From assembly GCF_013314535.1 (NCBI RefSeq), contig NZ_JABUAE010000016.1:1-64000 (forward strand): DNA of 64,000 nt, in the 5' to 3' direction. Source of the stretch: Bacillus sp. Xin1. Its GTDB lineage: Bacteria; Bacillota; Bacilli; Bacillales; Bacillaceae_G. How positions within the stretch are numbered: position 1 is the first letter of the stretch; each line of letters opens with the position of its first letter. The notes beneath the pieces were generated by a model, which had not been told where the DNA came from, searched no databases, and saw only the letters and a list, made by a program, of their open reading frames with translations. Made by a program: the position numbers and the translations under genes. Positions 26,547 to 37,601 of this stretch are shown here, piece by piece.

Positions 26547-27839
26547 TTATGCGTTTTTGATTACTGCTAAATCCATATTATTAATAAGAGCATCAGCAAA
26601 TTCGGAACATTTCACTTCAGTTGCACCATCCATAAGACGTGCGAAGTCATATGTTACCACTTTTGAAGCAATTGTTTTTTCTACTGAAGCAGTTACTAAT
26701 TTCGCAGCTTCATTCCATCCTAAATGTTCTAATAATAATACTCCTGAAAGAAGAACAGAAGATGGATTCACTTTATCTAAACCTGCATATTTTGGAGCTG
26801 TACCATGTGTCGCTTCGAAAATAGCATGTCCAGTAACATAGTTAATGTTTGCACCAGGTGCAATACCAATGCCACCTACTTGTGCTGCAAGCGCATCAGA
26901 AATATAATCTCCATTTAAGTTCATTGTTGCAACAACATCGAACTCGCGTGGACGCGTTAAAATTTGTTGTAAGAAGATATCTGCAATAGAATCTTTTACG
27001 ATGATTTTACCAGCCGCTTCAGCTTCTGCCATCGCTTTATTCGCTGCATCTTTACCATCTTTTTCAACAATACGATCGTATTCAGCCCAAGTGAATACTT
27101 TATCGCCAAATTCTTGTTCAGCAACTTCATAACCCCAGTTTTTGAAAGCTCCTTCTGTAAATTTCATAATATTTCCTTTATGAACTAATGTAACAGAAGA
27201 ACGTTTTTCATTAATTGCATATTGAATTGCAGCACGAACAAGACGCTTTGTCCCTTCTTCTGAAATTGGTTTAATACCAATTCCCGATGTTTCTGGGAAG
27301 CGAATTTTGTTTACTCCCATTGTTTCTTTTAAGAACTCAAGTACTTTTTTTGCTTCTGGAGATCCTTGTGCATATTCAATACCAGCATAGATATCTTCTG
27401 TATTTTCACGGAAAATTACCATATCAGTATCTTCCGGACGTTTTACAGGTGAAGGAACACCTTCAAAATAACGAACTGGACGTAAACATACGTATAAGTC
27501 TAACTCTTGACGAAGCGCTACGTTTAGAGAACGAATACCACCACCAACAGGAGTTGTAAGCGGGCCTTTAATTGCGATTAAATATTCACGAATCACATTT
27601 AACGTCTCTTCTGGTAACCAGTCACCTGTTTGGTTGAATGCCTTTTCCCCTGCAAGCACTTCTTTCCAAACAATTTTCTTCTCACCATCATAAGCTTTTT
27701 CAACAGCTGCTTCTAATACACGAGATGCTGCTGCCCAAATATCTGGTCCAATACCATCGCCTTCAATAAAAGGAATAATCGGATTGTTTGGTACATTCAT
27801 AACACCATTCGTTACAGTAATTTTTTCTCCTGTCGTCAC
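26547..27839 (-). CDS. icd: Isocitrate dehydrogenase (NADP)
   Basis: 430 aa bacterial-type ICDH. Substrate loop [12 protein letters not shown], the [14 protein letters not shown] segment, metal-binding aspartates ([16 protein letters not shown]) and the C-terminal [11 protein letters not shown] motif are present. Converts isocitrate to 2-oxoglutarate and CO2. The GTG at 27839 is chosen with GGGGG 8 nt upstream (opening [12 protein letters not shown]); the ATG five codons earlier overlaps that site. Between citZ and mdh. Confidence 0.96.
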   Translation of the reverse strand: MTTGEKITVTNGVMNVPNNPIIPFIEGDGIGPDIWAAASRVLEAAVEKAYDGEKKIVWKEVLAGEKAFNQTGDWLPEETLNVIREYLIAIKGPLTTPVGGGIRSLNVALRQELDLYVCLRPVRYFEGVPSPVKRPEDTDMVIFRENTEDIYAGIEYAQGSPEAKKVLEFLKETMGVNKIRFPETSGIGIKPISEEGTKRLVRAAIQYAINEKRSSVTLVHKGNIMKFTEGAFKNWGYEVAEQEFGDKVFTWAEYDRIVEKDGKDAANKAMAEAEAAGKIIVKDSIADIFLQQILTRPREFDVVATMNLNGDYISDALAAQVGGIGIAPGANINYVTGHAIFEATHGTAPKYAGLDKVNPSSVLLSGVLLLEHLGWNEAAKLVTASVEKTIASKVVTYDFARLMDGATEVKCSEFADALINNMDLAVIKNA

Positions 27840-27876
27840 TGTGATAACCCCCATGTTTGAAATTTCATATGTGTGA

Positions 27877-27901
27877 AACTGAGGGAATATAACCCTCAGT
27901 T
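27877..27901 (-). other. Intercistronic hairpin between citZ and icd
   Basis: AACTGAGGG / CCCTCAGTT, 9-bp perfect stem with 7-nt loop, 38 nt before the icd start. Lacks a clear T-run; partial terminator or RNA-processing site. Confidence 0.55.
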
Positions 27902-28000
27902 CAAACCGTTAGTCAAATTAAAATATTCCAATCATTACATCTTTCCCAAAAAATCTGACTTTTGAAAGCATATTTACACTATCCAAATAGTGTTTTTAGC

Positions 28001-29116
28001 TTATCGTTGCGCCAGTGGTACATAACGTTGATGCGTTGGTCCATTGTAATCAGCACGCGGACGGATTAAGCGGTTATTTTCATATTGTTCTAGAATATGA
28101 GCTAACCATCCTGACATACGGCTAATCGCAAAGATTGGTGTAAATAAGTCATGATCAATTCCTAAACAATGGTAAACAGAAGCAGAATAGAAATCGACAT
28201 TTGGTGGAAGACCTTTTTCTTTTGTGACAATGTCTTCGATTTTGATAGACATATTATACCATTTATCTTCCCCTAAAAGCACGCATAATTTCTTAGACAT
28301 TTCACGCAAATGTTTCGCACGAGGATCACCGTGCTCATATACGCGATGGCCAAATCCCATAATTTTCACTTTATTTTGAAGTGCATTATGAATATAGGAT
28401 TCTACATTTTCTTCTTCGCCAATTTCTTTTAACATCTTCATTACGTTTTCATTTGCCCCACCGTGAAGAGGACCTTTTAACGCGCCAATTGCTGCAGTAA
28501 TACCAGAATATACATCTGAAAGTGTCGCAACGCAGACACGCGCTGTAAATGTAGAAGCATTTAACTCATGATCAGCATGAAGTACAAGTGCTTTATCAAA
28601 AGCTTCAATTTCCACTTCATTTGGCTCACGGTCATTTAACATATAGATAAAGTTTGCAGCTAATGATAAATCTTTTCGTGGCTCAACAACTTCTAAACCT
28701 TTACGAATTCTTGCATATGCTGCAACAAGAGTACCTACTTGAGCTTGTAATTTAACCGCTTTCAAATAATTAGATTTTTCATCCATTAATTCAGCACTCT
28801 CATCGTATAATGATAACATGGAAATCGCTGTTCGTAAAACAGACATCGGATGAGCAATCTTTAAATCTACTTGTTTTAAATATGTTAAAATTTCACTTGG
28901 AACTTTAGAATATCCAGATAGAGTTTCTTTTAACTCATTTAATTCCTCTTCGTTAGGAAGCTTGCGGTGCCATAATAAGTATACCACTTCTTCAAACGTA
29001 GCATTTTCCGCTAAATCATCAATATTATACCCAACATACGTTAATGTATCATCAATAATTGAACTCACGGATGACGTTGTTGCTACTACCCCTTCTAATC
29101 CTCGAATAACAGTCAT
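28001..29116 (-). CDS. citZ: Citrate synthase II
   Basis: 371 aa, short Gram-positive-type citrate synthase. Active-site regions GPLHGGANENVMKML, GFGHRVYEHGDPRA and the C-terminal RPRADYNGP arginine are present. Condenses acetyl-CoA and oxaloacetate. The ATG at 29116 follows AAGGAGAG. Heads citZ-icd-mdh. In B. subtilis the promoter is controlled by CcpC and CcpA; a large hairpin occupies the upstream region here (29253-29330). Confidence 0.96.
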   Translation of the reverse strand: MTVIRGLEGVVATTSSVSSIIDDTLTYVGYNIDDLAENATFEEVVYLLWHRKLPNEEELNELKETLSGYSKVPSEILTYLKQVDLKIAHPMSVLRTAISMLSLYDESAELMDEKSNYLKAVKLQAQVGTLVAAYARIRKGLEVVEPRKDLSLAANFIYMLNDREPNEVEIEAFDKALVLHADHELNASTFTARVCVATLSDVYSGITAAIGALKGPLHGGANENVMKMLKEIGEEENVESYIHNALQNKVKIMGFGHRVYEHGDPRAKHLREMSKKLCVLLGEDKWYNMSIKIEDIVTKEKGLPPNVDFYSASVYHCLGIDHDLFTPIFAISRMSGWLAHILEQYENNRLIRPRADYNGPTHQRYVPLAQR

Positions 29117-29252
29117 TACACTCTCTCCTTTTCCTGAAAATTCTCCCAACCTTGCTCCCTTGTATCTGTTTGCTTCCCTTCTAGATTATGAACGCCCGTT
29201 CACTCTTTAGGCAAGCAAAATGCACGATCATGCAAATTTGTTGTGGTGTTCC

Positions 29253-29330
29253 CATCTAGTTGTTCTATCGCTTTCTTCAAGCATGAGCGTGAGTTTTCTC
29301 CCCGAATCCTCACGCTTAGAACAACAGATG
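29253..29330 (-). promoter_or_regulatory. Large inverted-repeat structure upstream of citZ
   Basis: CATCTaGTTGTTCTA (29253-29267) pairs with TAGAACAACAGATG (29317-29330), enclosing an inner AGCGTGAG / CTCACGCT stem. It lies about 140-215 nt upstream of the citZ start. No T-run. Could be a leader structure, an operator region or a repeat relic. Confidence 0.5.
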
Positions 29331-29360
29331 GTGAGGAAAACTAGTTCCGAAGAGTTTAGG

Positions 29361-29413
29361 ATAAAAACAACATAAAACAATATCAGCAGAAAATTACTTT
29401 ATGTTGTTTTTAT
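29361..29413 (-). terminator. Terminator-like hairpin downstream of the UPF0756 gene
   Basis: ATAAAAACAACATAAA / TTTATGTTGTTTTTAT, 16-bp perfect arms with a 21-nt loop. The U-rich minus-strand 3' arm fits an end for the ytwI-like gene. With the hairpin at 29253-29330 it fills the 420-bp gap before citZ. Confidence 0.6.
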
Positions 29414-29535
29414 TTTATTTGGTGTAAGTCTTCGTTGCTATGTAGCCTTTACATGTCTTCTAATCCTATTATAAACAATTATCTGACTTTTGTGAATGGA
29501 AAGAATTCAAAAAATTTATATTACTATAAAATTTC

Positions 29536-29997
29536 TCATTTAAACATCTGCATAATGTTCATCACAGCATAGGCAATTCCCGCTCCAATTAACGGTCCTA
29601 CAGCGACTCCATTAAATAACGCAACTGCTATAATCGTCCCAAATACGAGCGCAGTTGTAATATGAGGATCACTCGTTAATAACTGTACTCCCCCTTTTGC
29701 TAAGAGAGCAACCGCTATTCCTGAAGCTAAAGCAATCCATGCATAATAAGATTTAGTCGCTTCACTTAGCTGCTTAAATCCGATTTCACCCGTAGCGATC
29801 GGAACAAGGACCGCAACTGTAATAACCGTTACACCAAGATTAATTCCTTTTGTTTGTAGATATGGAAGGATTTTATCTCCTAAAAACGTCCATTTTAATA
29901 AAAATAAAACACCAACCGCTACAGTAAGCGATTGATTTTTAGCAATAAGTCCAATAATAAGTAGTATGAATAAAAATAACGTTGATTGACTAATCAT
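29536..29997 (-). CDS. ytwI: UPF0756 (DUF441) membrane protein, YtwI-like
   Basis: 153 aa with four or five hydrophobic segments; opens with the family pattern FLLLIIGLIAKNQSL-like (LILLIIGLIAKNQSLTVAV region) and ends GAGIAYAVMNI. Function unknown. The start at 29997 has AAAGGAAG upstream; earlier ATGs lack ribosome sites. The neighbours ytvI and citZ are those of B. subtilis ytwI. Confidence 0.85.
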   Translation of the reverse strand: MISQSTLFLFILLIIGLIAKNQSLTVAVGVLFLLKWTFLGDKILPYLQTKGINLGVTVITVAVLVPIATGEIGFKQLSEATKSYYAWIALASGIAVALLAKGGVQLLTSDPHITTALVFGTIIAVALFNGVAVGPLIGAGIAYAVMNIMQMFK

Positions 29998-30210
29998 GAT
30001 TACACTTCCTTTCTGAAAATAATGAACCTGTTTACAAAATAAATTGCTGTTAAACATATCATTATACACGCTATAGATGAAAGTATTCATCAATTAATAT
30101 AGATGATACATACAAACTTCAAACACTTTGAATGAGATGTTTATACTTAACTAAGAAAGAAAAGCGCACTTCTTTCTTTTCTTATAAGAAACAGGTAAAA
30201 TAAAAAGTAG

Positions 30211-30330
30211 ATAAAATGAGACTCTCGCCAATCAGTACAAAGAAAATTCCCACCACTGATTAGCAATCACCACCAGGATTTTGCGAACGGTTTGCTTCAT
30301 GCCTTGAGGCTCGCAAATAGCAGGATAAAT
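30211..30330 (+). repeat. bcr-like intergenic repeat, degenerate copy
   Basis: Head ATAAAATGAGACTCTC, middle with CCAATCAGTACA/CACTGATTAGCAATCACC, tail CGCAAATAGCAGGATAAAT. Head-to-tail with the copy at 30349-30504, 18 bp away. Confidence 0.6.
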
Positions 30331-30348
30331 CCATCATTCCACTATAGC

Positions 30349-30504
30349 ATAAAGTGAAACTTTAATCAGCGCGGAGTTCTATCTCTAATGGTTATTAGCA
30401 TTCACCAATCGAGCTTTTACAGACAGTTCATCTCCCGTCTAACTTTGCTGTTTCCACTGAACTTTAATGCGAGATTGTTGCTGTCCGCAAATAGCAGGAT
30501 AAAT
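30349..30504 (+). repeat. bcr-like intergenic repeat
   Basis: 156 bp: head ATAAAGTGAAACTTTAATCA, middle TTCACCAATCGAGCTTTTAC, tail CGCAAATAGCAGGATAAAT. Similar size and layout to the B. cereus-group bcr1 family as I recall it. The two copies account for most of the gap 29998-30531. Confidence 0.7.
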
Positions 30505-30531
30505 ACCATTTGGAATGGGAGGTAAGCACCT

Positions 30532-31650
30532 TTGAATCGAAATTCATTGTATATCATATTACGACTTATATTTGTCATTTCAGCAACAATAATTGGGTTT
30601 TATGCACTTTTATATATCTCAGGCCTTATATACCCTTTTATCATTGCATTAGCTTTTGCTTATTTGATCAATCCAGTCGTAAATTTTCTCAACCAAAAAT
30701 TACAATTCCCTCGTGCCTTAGCGGTACTCGTCAGCTTAATTCTCGTGTTCGGCGCCATCGTCGGACTTGTTACATACCTTGTGACAGAAGCAATTTCCGC
30801 CACAACTTACTTGCTGCAAATTGTCACAGAAAAGTTTCCAGCAATTGTACAGTATGCACAGCAGTTTGCACTCAATCATATTATGCCTTTATATGATGAT
30901 TTAATTTCTCAATTTAATCATCTAGGTGAATCACAACAATATACAATTACACAAAACATTCAAAACCTAGGAACGGAAGCAACAAAGCAGATGAAAGAAT
31001 TGTTGACCGCTATTATAAGTGGATTAACAAACTTCATCAGTGCACTTCCAACGACTTTAACAGTCCTTGTCTTCATCTTATTAGCAACTTTCTTTATTAG
31101 CTTTGATTGGCATATACTTGCTAATAAAGTAAAACGATTGCTTCCAAATCGCGTACACGGATACGGAAAGACTATTTTCGTCGATTTACGAAAAGCATTA
31201 TTCGGATTTGTAAAAGCACAACTCACCCTTGTATCTATGACAACCGTCATTGTACTAATTGGACTATTAATTTTGCGCGTACCCTATGCCATCACAATCG
31301 CAATTATTACAGGAATTGTAGACTTACTTCCTTATTTAGGAACCGGAGCGGTTTTTGTCCCTTGGGTTATATATGTATTTTTCACAGGGGATACAGCATT
31401 CGCAATTGGTCTACTTATTTTATACATTGTTGTCATTGTTCAAAGGCAAATCATGGAACCAAAAGTGTTATCCTCCAATATAGGACTTGATCCATTACCA
31501 ACACTTATCGCATTATTCGTCGGGTTTAAGCTATATGGTTTTTTAGGATTAATCATTGGTCCAGTCACATTGGTACTCTTAAACACATTGCACAAAGCCC
31601 ATGTATTTCATGATTTATGGAAATTTATTAAAGGTTCACCATTAAAATAA
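30532..31650 (+). CDS. ytvI: Sporulation integral membrane protein YtvI (AI-2E family)
   Basis: 372 aa, AI-2 exporter/PerM-like family with about eight membrane segments: four N-terminal helices, an amphipathic domain around 90-150, then IRVPYAITIAIITGIVDLLPYLG-type core (LLILRVPYAI, GIVDLLPYLGTG) and a C-terminal helix pair. Annotated as a sporulation membrane protein in Bacillus; substrate unknown. Starts with TTG, GGGAGGT lying 7 nt upstream. Flanked by ytwI and fxsA as in B. subtilis. Confidence 0.88.
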   Translation: MNRNSLYIILRLIFVISATIIGFYALLYISGLIYPFIIALAFAYLINPVVNFLNQKLQFPRALAVLVSLILVFGAIVGLVTYLVTEAISATTYLLQIVTEKFPAIVQYAQQFALNHIMPLYDDLISQFNHLGESQQYTITQNIQNLGTEATKQMKELLTAIISGLTNFISALPTTLTVLVFILLATFFISFDWHILANKVKRLLPNRVHGYGKTIFVDLRKALFGFVKAQLTLVSMTTVIVLIGLLILRVPYAITIAIITGIVDLLPYLGTGAVFVPWVIYVFFTGDTAFAIGLLILYIVVIVQRQIMEPKVLSSNIGLDPLPTLIALFVGFKLYGFLGLIIGPVTLVLLNTLHKAHVFHDLWKFIKGSPLK

Positions 31651-31701
31651 AATTTTCACTCTCACCCAATTCTTACATTCAAATTTTCTTCAAAAAAATA
31701 G

Positions 31702-31746
31702 AACAAGGGAATTACCCATAATAAATGGATAATTCCCTTGTTTTTT
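31702..31746 (+). terminator. Terminator of ytvI
   Basis: AACAAGGGAATTA / TAATTCCCTTGTT, 13-bp perfect stem with inner CCAT/ATGG, followed by TTTTTT. Confidence 0.88.
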
Positions 31747-31860
31747 ACGCAAAATGACACTTTCAAGGTTTACTTTACATTTTTATTCTATTTTATACAT
31801 TTTTATTATTCCCTTTTCTTCCTTTTTCTACAAATGAATAAATATTCATTTTATATTTCG

Positions 31861-31908
31861 ACAAAAAATAACACTTGGAACAATTCATGTTCTAAGTGTT
31901 ATTTTTGT
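31861..31908 (-). terminator. Terminator of fxsA
   Basis: ACAAAAAATAACACTT pairs with AAGTGTTATTTTTGT, extended by GAAC/GTTC; it overlaps the last codons of fxsA. T-runs on both sides. Confidence 0.75.
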
Positions 31909-32288
31909 ACTATAACGGTTGTATTCCTTCTTAATTTCCACTCTAACCATTTCATTATTACAGGTTTACATAACTTTCTCGTTGCCGGAAATATAAAAAT
32001 AACTCCCATCACATCCGTTACGTAGCCAGGCACCAACAGAAGCACCCCACCCACCAGGACAAAAATACCATCTAATACAGCATCACCCGGCATCTCACCT
32101 CTATTCAACCTTGACCGAATCTCCCCCAATACCATAAATCCTTGTCGTTTTGCTAAATAGACACCTAAGGCACCGGTACATACAATCATAGCGAACGTTG
32201 GCCACATACCAATCAAATAACTAGAGCCAATTAACACCGTAACTTCAAGCGCTGGAATTAAAATAAAAAGAAACAACATCCACTTCAT
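31899..32288 (-). CDS. fxsA: FxsA-family membrane protein
   Basis: 129 aa. Opening MKWMLFLFILIPALEVTVLI and the central VLVGGVLLLVPGYVTDVMG are the FxsA signature; four hydrophobic stretches, Arg/Lys-rich C terminus in the cytoplasm. E. coli FxsA over-expression relieves phage T7 exclusion by F PifA; the native role in Bacillus (YtzA) is unknown. Start at 32288 has AAGGAG 8 nt upstream. Lies downstream of pyk, separated by a terminator. Confidence 0.9.
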   Translation of the reverse strand: MKWMLFLFILIPALEVTVLIGSSYLIGMWPTFAMIVCTGALGVYLAKRQGFMVLGEIRSRLNRGEMPGDAVLDGIFVLVGGVLLLVPGYVTDVMGVIFIFPATRKLCKPVIMKWLEWKLRRNTTVIVQK

Positions 32289-32482
32289 TCTTCCACTCCT
32301 TCCACAAAAAGAACCCTCTTCACATCTCCTCAAACCCTCAAAATAACGCTTTGGTGCCCTCTTATATGATTCTCTAACCTCAATCCAGCAAACAGTCATC
32401 TAAGAGCCTTCTAGACGTTAATAACGAGAGCTCTATAGCTACGAAGCCTGATATCTTTACTATATCCTTTGTACTCTAGAGG

Positions 32483-32516
32483 TAAAAAAAAGAGAAGGAC
32501 TCCCATCCTTCTCTTC
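32483..32516 (-). terminator. Terminator of pfkA-pyk
   Basis: AGAGAAGGA / TCCTTCTCT stem with 6-nt loop, followed by seven T on the minus strand. Confidence 0.88.
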
Positions 32517-32526
32517 ACATTACTTC

Positions 32527-34284
32527 TTATAGCACTTCCGCATGTCCATTATAAACAATTCCGCGCGCCGCATCAACTGTTACTTCTTGGCCATTTTTTA
32601 AAGTTGCTGTTACACCATTCACACCAACGATAACCGGAATACCGATTGATACACCTACAACAGCTGCATGGCTTGTTAAGCCACCTTCTTCTACAACTAG
32701 AGCTGCAGCTTTTTCAATTGCAGGAATCATATCTTTATCAGTGCTTGTTGTAACTAGGATATCTCCTTCTGTTACGTTCACTACAGCTTCTTCAGCTGTT
32801 TTCGCTACAACTACTTTACCTTTTGCAGCTTTACGACCGATCCCTTGTCCTTTAGCGATTTCTTCACCAACAACATGGATTTTCATTAAGTTTGTTGTAC
32901 CAGTCTCAGCCACTGGTACACCAGCAGTGATTACAACAGTATCACCAAGTCCGATTAAACCTGCATCCATACCTGTTTGAATTGCAGTATCTAACATTTC
33001 ATCAGTAGATGCTGCACGTTTTTCAGCCATAAATGCTTGTACACCCCAAACAAGTGCAAGACGACGGCCCACTTGCTCGTCAGATGTTACAGCTACGATT
33101 GGAGATTTCGGACGGTATTTAGAGATCATTTTCGCAGTGTAGCCACTTTCCGTTGGAGCTACGATTGCAGCTACGCCAAGAGCAAGTGCTGTGTGCGCAA
33201 CAGATTGACTAATTGCATCTGTAATTGTTGGAGTGAACTCTTTAATACGTTTTTTGAACATATCTTCATACTGTAGTGATTTTTCAACACGAGTTGCAAT
33301 GTTTGCCATCATTGTTACTGCTTCTACTGGGTATTGACCTGCAGCAGTTTCACCTGAAAGCATGATTGCATCCGTACCATCGAAGATTGCGTTCGCTACA
33401 TCACTTGCTTCCGCACGAGTTGGACGTGGGTTACGTTGCATAGAATCTAACATTTGCGTTGCAGTAATAACTGGTTTACCTAATACATTACATTTTTTAA
33501 TTAGACGTTTTTGCACTAATGGTACTTCTTCTGGTGGAATTTCCACACCCATGTCACCACGAGCTACCATTAAACCGTCAGAAACTTCTAAGATAGAATC
33601 GATATTATCGATACCTTCTTGGTTTTCAATTTTTGGTACGATTTGAATGTATTGTGCATTATGCGCTTCTAACAATTCACGGATTTCTAACACGTCAGCT
33701 GCTTTACGAACGAAAGATGCCGCGATGAAATCAACTTTTTGCTCGATACCGAAGACGATATCTTTTACGTCTTTTTCAGTGATACCAGGAAGTTTAATGC
33801 TTACGTTTGGTACGTTAACACCTTTTTTATTTTTCACAGTTCCGCTGTTCAATACTTTTGTACGGATGTTTCCGCCAGCTTTCTCGATTACTTCTAGTTC
33901 GATAAGACCGTCATCGATTAGAATGCGAGAACCTGGGTCTACATCGTCATAAAGACCAGCATAAGATACAGAGAACTTCTCTGCAGTTCCTAATACTTGC
34001 TCTGTAGAGATAACTACCTCTGCACCTGTTACAAGCTCAGCTTGTCCGTCTACGAAGTCATGTGTACGGATTTCTGGACCTTTTGTATCAAGTAAGATTG
34101 CAACTGTTTTACCAGTTTTCTTTGAAGCTTCACGAATGTTTTTAATACGTGCTCCGTGCTCTTCATGACTACCATGAGAGAAGTTTAAACGAGCAACATT
34201 CATACCCGCTTCGATTAATTGCTCTAATTTCTCAATACTTTCACTAGCAGGACCTATAGTACATACAATTTTAGTTTTACGCAT
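32527..34284 (-). CDS. pyk: Pyruvate kinase
   Basis: 585 aa, the long Bacillus form. TIM barrel with [21 protein letters not shown], catalytic Lys region ([10 protein letters not shown]), and [12 protein letters not shown]; then the alpha/beta C domain. An extra C-terminal PEP-utilising-type domain carries [11 protein letters not shown] (histidine conserved). Makes pyruvate and ATP. GGAGGTGCAAT precedes the ATG at 34284. Second gene of pfkA-pyk (53 nt gap). Confidence 0.97.
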   Translation of the reverse strand: MRKTKIVCTIGPASESIEKLEQLIEAGMNVARLNFSHGSHEEHGARIKNIREASKKTGKTVAILLDTKGPEIRTHDFVDGQAELVTGAEVVISTEQVLGTAEKFSVSYAGLYDDVDPGSRILIDDGLIELEVIEKAGGNIRTKVLNSGTVKNKKGVNVPNVSIKLPGITEKDVKDIVFGIEQKVDFIAASFVRKAADVLEIRELLEAHNAQYIQIVPKIENQEGIDNIDSILEVSDGLMVARGDMGVEIPPEEVPLVQKRLIKKCNVLGKPVITATQMLDSMQRNPRPTRAEASDVANAIFDGTDAIMLSGETAAGQYPVEAVTMMANIATRVEKSLQYEDMFKKRIKEFTPTITDAISQSVAHTALALGVAAIVAPTESGYTAKMISKYRPKSPIVAVTSDEQVGRRLALVWGVQAFMAEKRAASTDEMLDTAIQTGMDAGLIGLGDTVVITAGVPVAETGTTNLMKIHVVGEEIAKGQGIGRKAAKGKVVVAKTAEEAVVNVTEGDILVTTSTDKDMIPAIEKAAALVVEEGGLTSHAAVVGVSIGIPVIVGVNGVTATLKNGQEVTVDAARGIVYNGHAEVL

Positions 34285-34337
34285 ATTGCACCTCCGAAAA
34301 TTATGAAACCGTTCCCAAATATTTGACATTAAGTCGA

Positions 34338-35303
<966 letters not shown>

Positions 35304-35387
35304 TCACCTCATAAAGATTATTTGCCTTATAATAAAATAACACGAAAAAATATAAAAATACAATGGAGAAGATGTGTCTTTTCATAA

Positions 35388-35421
35388 TAAAAACGTGCAT
35401 TCGCGAAGTGGAACGCACGCT
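35388..35421 (-). terminator. Terminator of accD-accA
   Basis: CGTGCGTTC / GAATGCACG stem (one mismatch) with 8-nt loop, then TTTTT on the minus strand, just after accA. Confidence 0.75.
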
Positions 35422-35425
35422 TTTC

Positions 35426-36400
35426 TTATTTTATCCAAATGGAAGCGTTTGAAAACGAAACTTGCCCAATTTTCATATATTTTTCATAACGTTTTTCAAT
35501 TAATTCCTCTTTCGAAATACCGTTTAATTGTTGGAAAGTTTTTCCGATCATTAGATCGATATTTTCAGACTGTTTTAAAATATTACGATGTGCACCGCCG
35601 CGCGCTTCTGGAATAATTTCGTCAATTACACCTAATTCTTTCAAATCTGCTGCTGTAATTTTTAAAGCTTCAGCGGCATCTTTTGCTTTCGTAGCATCTT
35701 TCCAAAGAATTGTCGCCGCACCTTCTGGACTAATAACAGAATAAGTGGAATTTTCTAGCATGTAAATGTAATCGCCTACCCCTAAACCTAGCGCACCACC
35801 ACTACCACCTTCACCAATAACAATACAAATAACAGGTACAGTAAGTCCTGCCATTTCAAATAAATTACGTGCAATCGCTTCACTTTGGCCACGTTCTTCA
35901 GCTGCTTTACCAGGATAAGCACCTTTTGTATCAATGAAACAAACGATTGGACGATTAAACTTCTCTGCCTGCTTCATTAAACGTAGCGCTTTTCGATATC
36001 CTTCTGGATGAGGCATTCCAAAATTACGACGAATATTTTCTTTCGTATCTTTCCCGCGCTGGTGCCCGATTACTGTTACAGGCATCCCTTTATACTTCGC
36101 AATGCCGCCGACAATCGCTGCATCATCGCCAAATAGACGATCTCCATGACATTCAAAAAAATCAGTAAATAAGTGCTTAATATAATCGAGCGTTGTCGGT
36201 CTCTCTGCATGACGAGCAATTTGAACGCGGTCCCATACTTTCATATTGCCATATATTTCTTCCTCTAAATTTTCTAGCTTATCTTCCAAAATACGAATCT
36301 CCTCACTGAAATCCATCTGGCTGTTTTTCGTATAGTCTTTCAGTTCTCGAATCTTATTTCTTAGCTCCACAACTGGTTTCTCAAATTCTAGTTCTGCCAT
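35426..36400 (-). CDS. accA: Acetyl-CoA carboxylase carboxyltransferase subunit alpha
   Basis: 324 aa; with AccD transfers CO2 from biotinyl-AccB to acetyl-CoA, giving malonyl-CoA. Crotonase-like fold, landmarks [48 protein letters not shown] and [15 protein letters not shown] (oxyanion region). A coiled-coil N terminus (1-45) is typical. Start overlaps accD by 13 bp, with AAGGAGGGG inside accD. Confidence 0.96.
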   Translation of the reverse strand: MAELEFEKPVVELRNKIRELKDYTKNSQMDFSEEIRILEDKLENLEEEIYGNMKVWDRVQIARHAERPTTLDYIKHLFTDFFECHGDRLFGDDAAIVGGIAKYKGMPVTVIGHQRGKDTKENIRRNFGMPHPEGYRKALRLMKQAEKFNRPIVCFIDTKGAYPGKAAEERGQSEAIARNLFEMAGLTVPVICIVIGEGGSGGALGLGVGDYIYMLENSTYSVISPEGAATILWKDATKAKDAAEALKITAADLKELGVIDEIIPEARGGAHRNILKQSENIDLMIGKTFQQLNGISKEELIEKRYEKYMKIGQVSFSNASIWIK

Positions 36401-37257
36401 ATCGCCGTTTCCCCTCCTTGATGAACTTCTAAAATCTTACGGAGTGAATCTTTCATATGATCGCGATGCACAACCGCATCTAATTGACCGTGCTCTAGTA
36501 AAAATTCTGCCGTTTGAAAGTCTTCTGGCAGCTTCTCACGCACTGTTTGTTCAATTACACGTCTACCAGCAAAGCCGATAAGTGCACCTGGCTCTGCAAG
36601 ATTATAGTCACCAAGTGAAGCAAAACTCGCTGAAACACCGCCTGTCGTCGGATGAGTCATAACAGAAATAAATAATCCTCCAGCATTGCTATGCTTTTTC
36701 AAAGCTACGCTCGTTTTTGCCATTTGCATTAAACTTAAAATACCTTCTTGCATGCGCGCACCGCCCGATGCAGTAAAGATAATAAATGGAACTTGTAATT
36801 CGTATGCTTTTTCAACTGCACGTGCAATTTTTTCTCCTACAACAGAGCCCATGCTGCCCATTCGAAAGCGAGAATCCATTACTGCAACTACAACAAGCAT
36901 CTCATCAATTGTTCCTTCACCTGTCACAACAGCTTCATTTAATTCTGTTTTCTTGCGATCACTCTCTAATTTTTCTTCATAATTTGGGAACTGGAGTGGA
37001 TTTAACGAAACCATCTCTTTGTCATACTCACGAAATGATTCTTCGTCCAATACACTATCAAGACGTTCCCACGCATTCATAGGATGATGATAACCACAGT
37101 TTACACATACTTTTAAATTTTTAAGAAGCTCTTTTGTATACATGATTTTCTTACATTTCGGACATTTTGTCATAACACCGTCCGGTACATCTTTTCGTAC
37201 TTGTTCCGAAGGAATTGCAGCGTACTTTTTCTTTTTTACGAATAAATCTCTTAGCAC
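36388..37257 (-). CDS. accD: Acetyl-CoA carboxylase carboxyltransferase subunit beta
   Basis: 289 aa. N-terminal zinc finger (CPKC at about 32-35 and CVNCGYHHP at 51-59), then the crotonase-like domain ([25 protein letters not shown]-type [18 protein letters not shown]). GTG start with GGGGG 7 nt upstream. Partner and operon mate of accA. The gap upstream contains a long hairpin and a MITE-like element, so how it is transcribed relative to gntR/ytsJ is unclear. No FapR box was found. Confidence 0.96.
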   Translation of the reverse strand: MLRDLFVKKKKYAAIPSEQVRKDVPDGVMTKCPKCKKIMYTKELLKNLKVCVNCGYHHPMNAWERLDSVLDEESFREYDKEMVSLNPLQFPNYEEKLESDRKKTELNEAVVTGEGTIDEMLVVVAVMDSRFRMGSMGSVVGEKIARAVEKAYELQVPFIIFTASGGARMQEGILSLMQMAKTSVALKKHSNAGGLFISVMTHPTTGGVSASFASLGDYNLAEPGALIGFAGRRVIEQTVREKLPEDFQTAEFLLEHGQLDAVVHRDHMKDSLRKILEVHQGGETAIWQN

Positions 37258-37289
37258 AATTTGACCCCCTTTGTTGAGAGCTAAGGTTA

Positions 37290-37348
37290 GGTTAGGAAGA
37301 AAATGGGGCTAACACCAAAGATTGATGTTAGCCTTCTTTTCCTAACCT
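37290..37348 (-). terminator. Two-part inverted repeat upstream of accD
   Basis: GGTTAGGAA / TTCCTAACC outer arms enclose GGCTAACA / TGTTAGCC with a 12-nt loop. Terminator-like for the ytsJ-gntR transcript, but it lacks a clean T-run and may be leaky or regulatory. Confidence 0.55.
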
Positions 37349-37515
37349 GTCTAATAGAGGATATTCAAAAAGTCCGGTAAAGATAGCTTTCGCATTTCTT
37401 CGTTACTTCGCCAGTCCGGTACTCATGTAGTTCCATCTACACTCCTTGTCCTCCTGGCTTCCGTGCCTCGAATTGCTCGGCTCTCTTTATCCTCCTTTTT
37501 GAACCCTGTCTAATA
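37347..37515 (-). mobile_element. MITE-like structured element flanked by 11-bp direct repeats
   Basis: CCTGTCTAATA occurs at 37347-37357 and 37505-37515, bracketing 147 bp. The inner ends are imperfect inverted repeats (GGATATTCAAAAAGTCCGG versus GGGTTCAAAAAGGAGG). The interior holds further pairings such as TGTAG/CTACA and GCCAG/CTGGC. No ORF. Looks like a non-autonomous element or structured RNA repeat; it makes up most of the gap 37258-37601. Confidence 0.6.
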
Positions 37516-37601
37516 ACCTCTCTCTTTACGTTTAACTTTAACCGCTATGCGATAGATTGTTTGTCATAACGTGTCATGGTCATTTCGACAAATTTTATAC
37601 A

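Noticed and set aside
29253-29413. Considered as a tRNA or transposon end
   Set aside because: No cloverleaf or T-loop sequence, no target duplication; simple hairpins only.
30510-30896. 128-codon plus-strand frame overlapping ytvI in another phase
   Set aside because: Out of frame with the conserved membrane protein; Cys/His-rich artefact.
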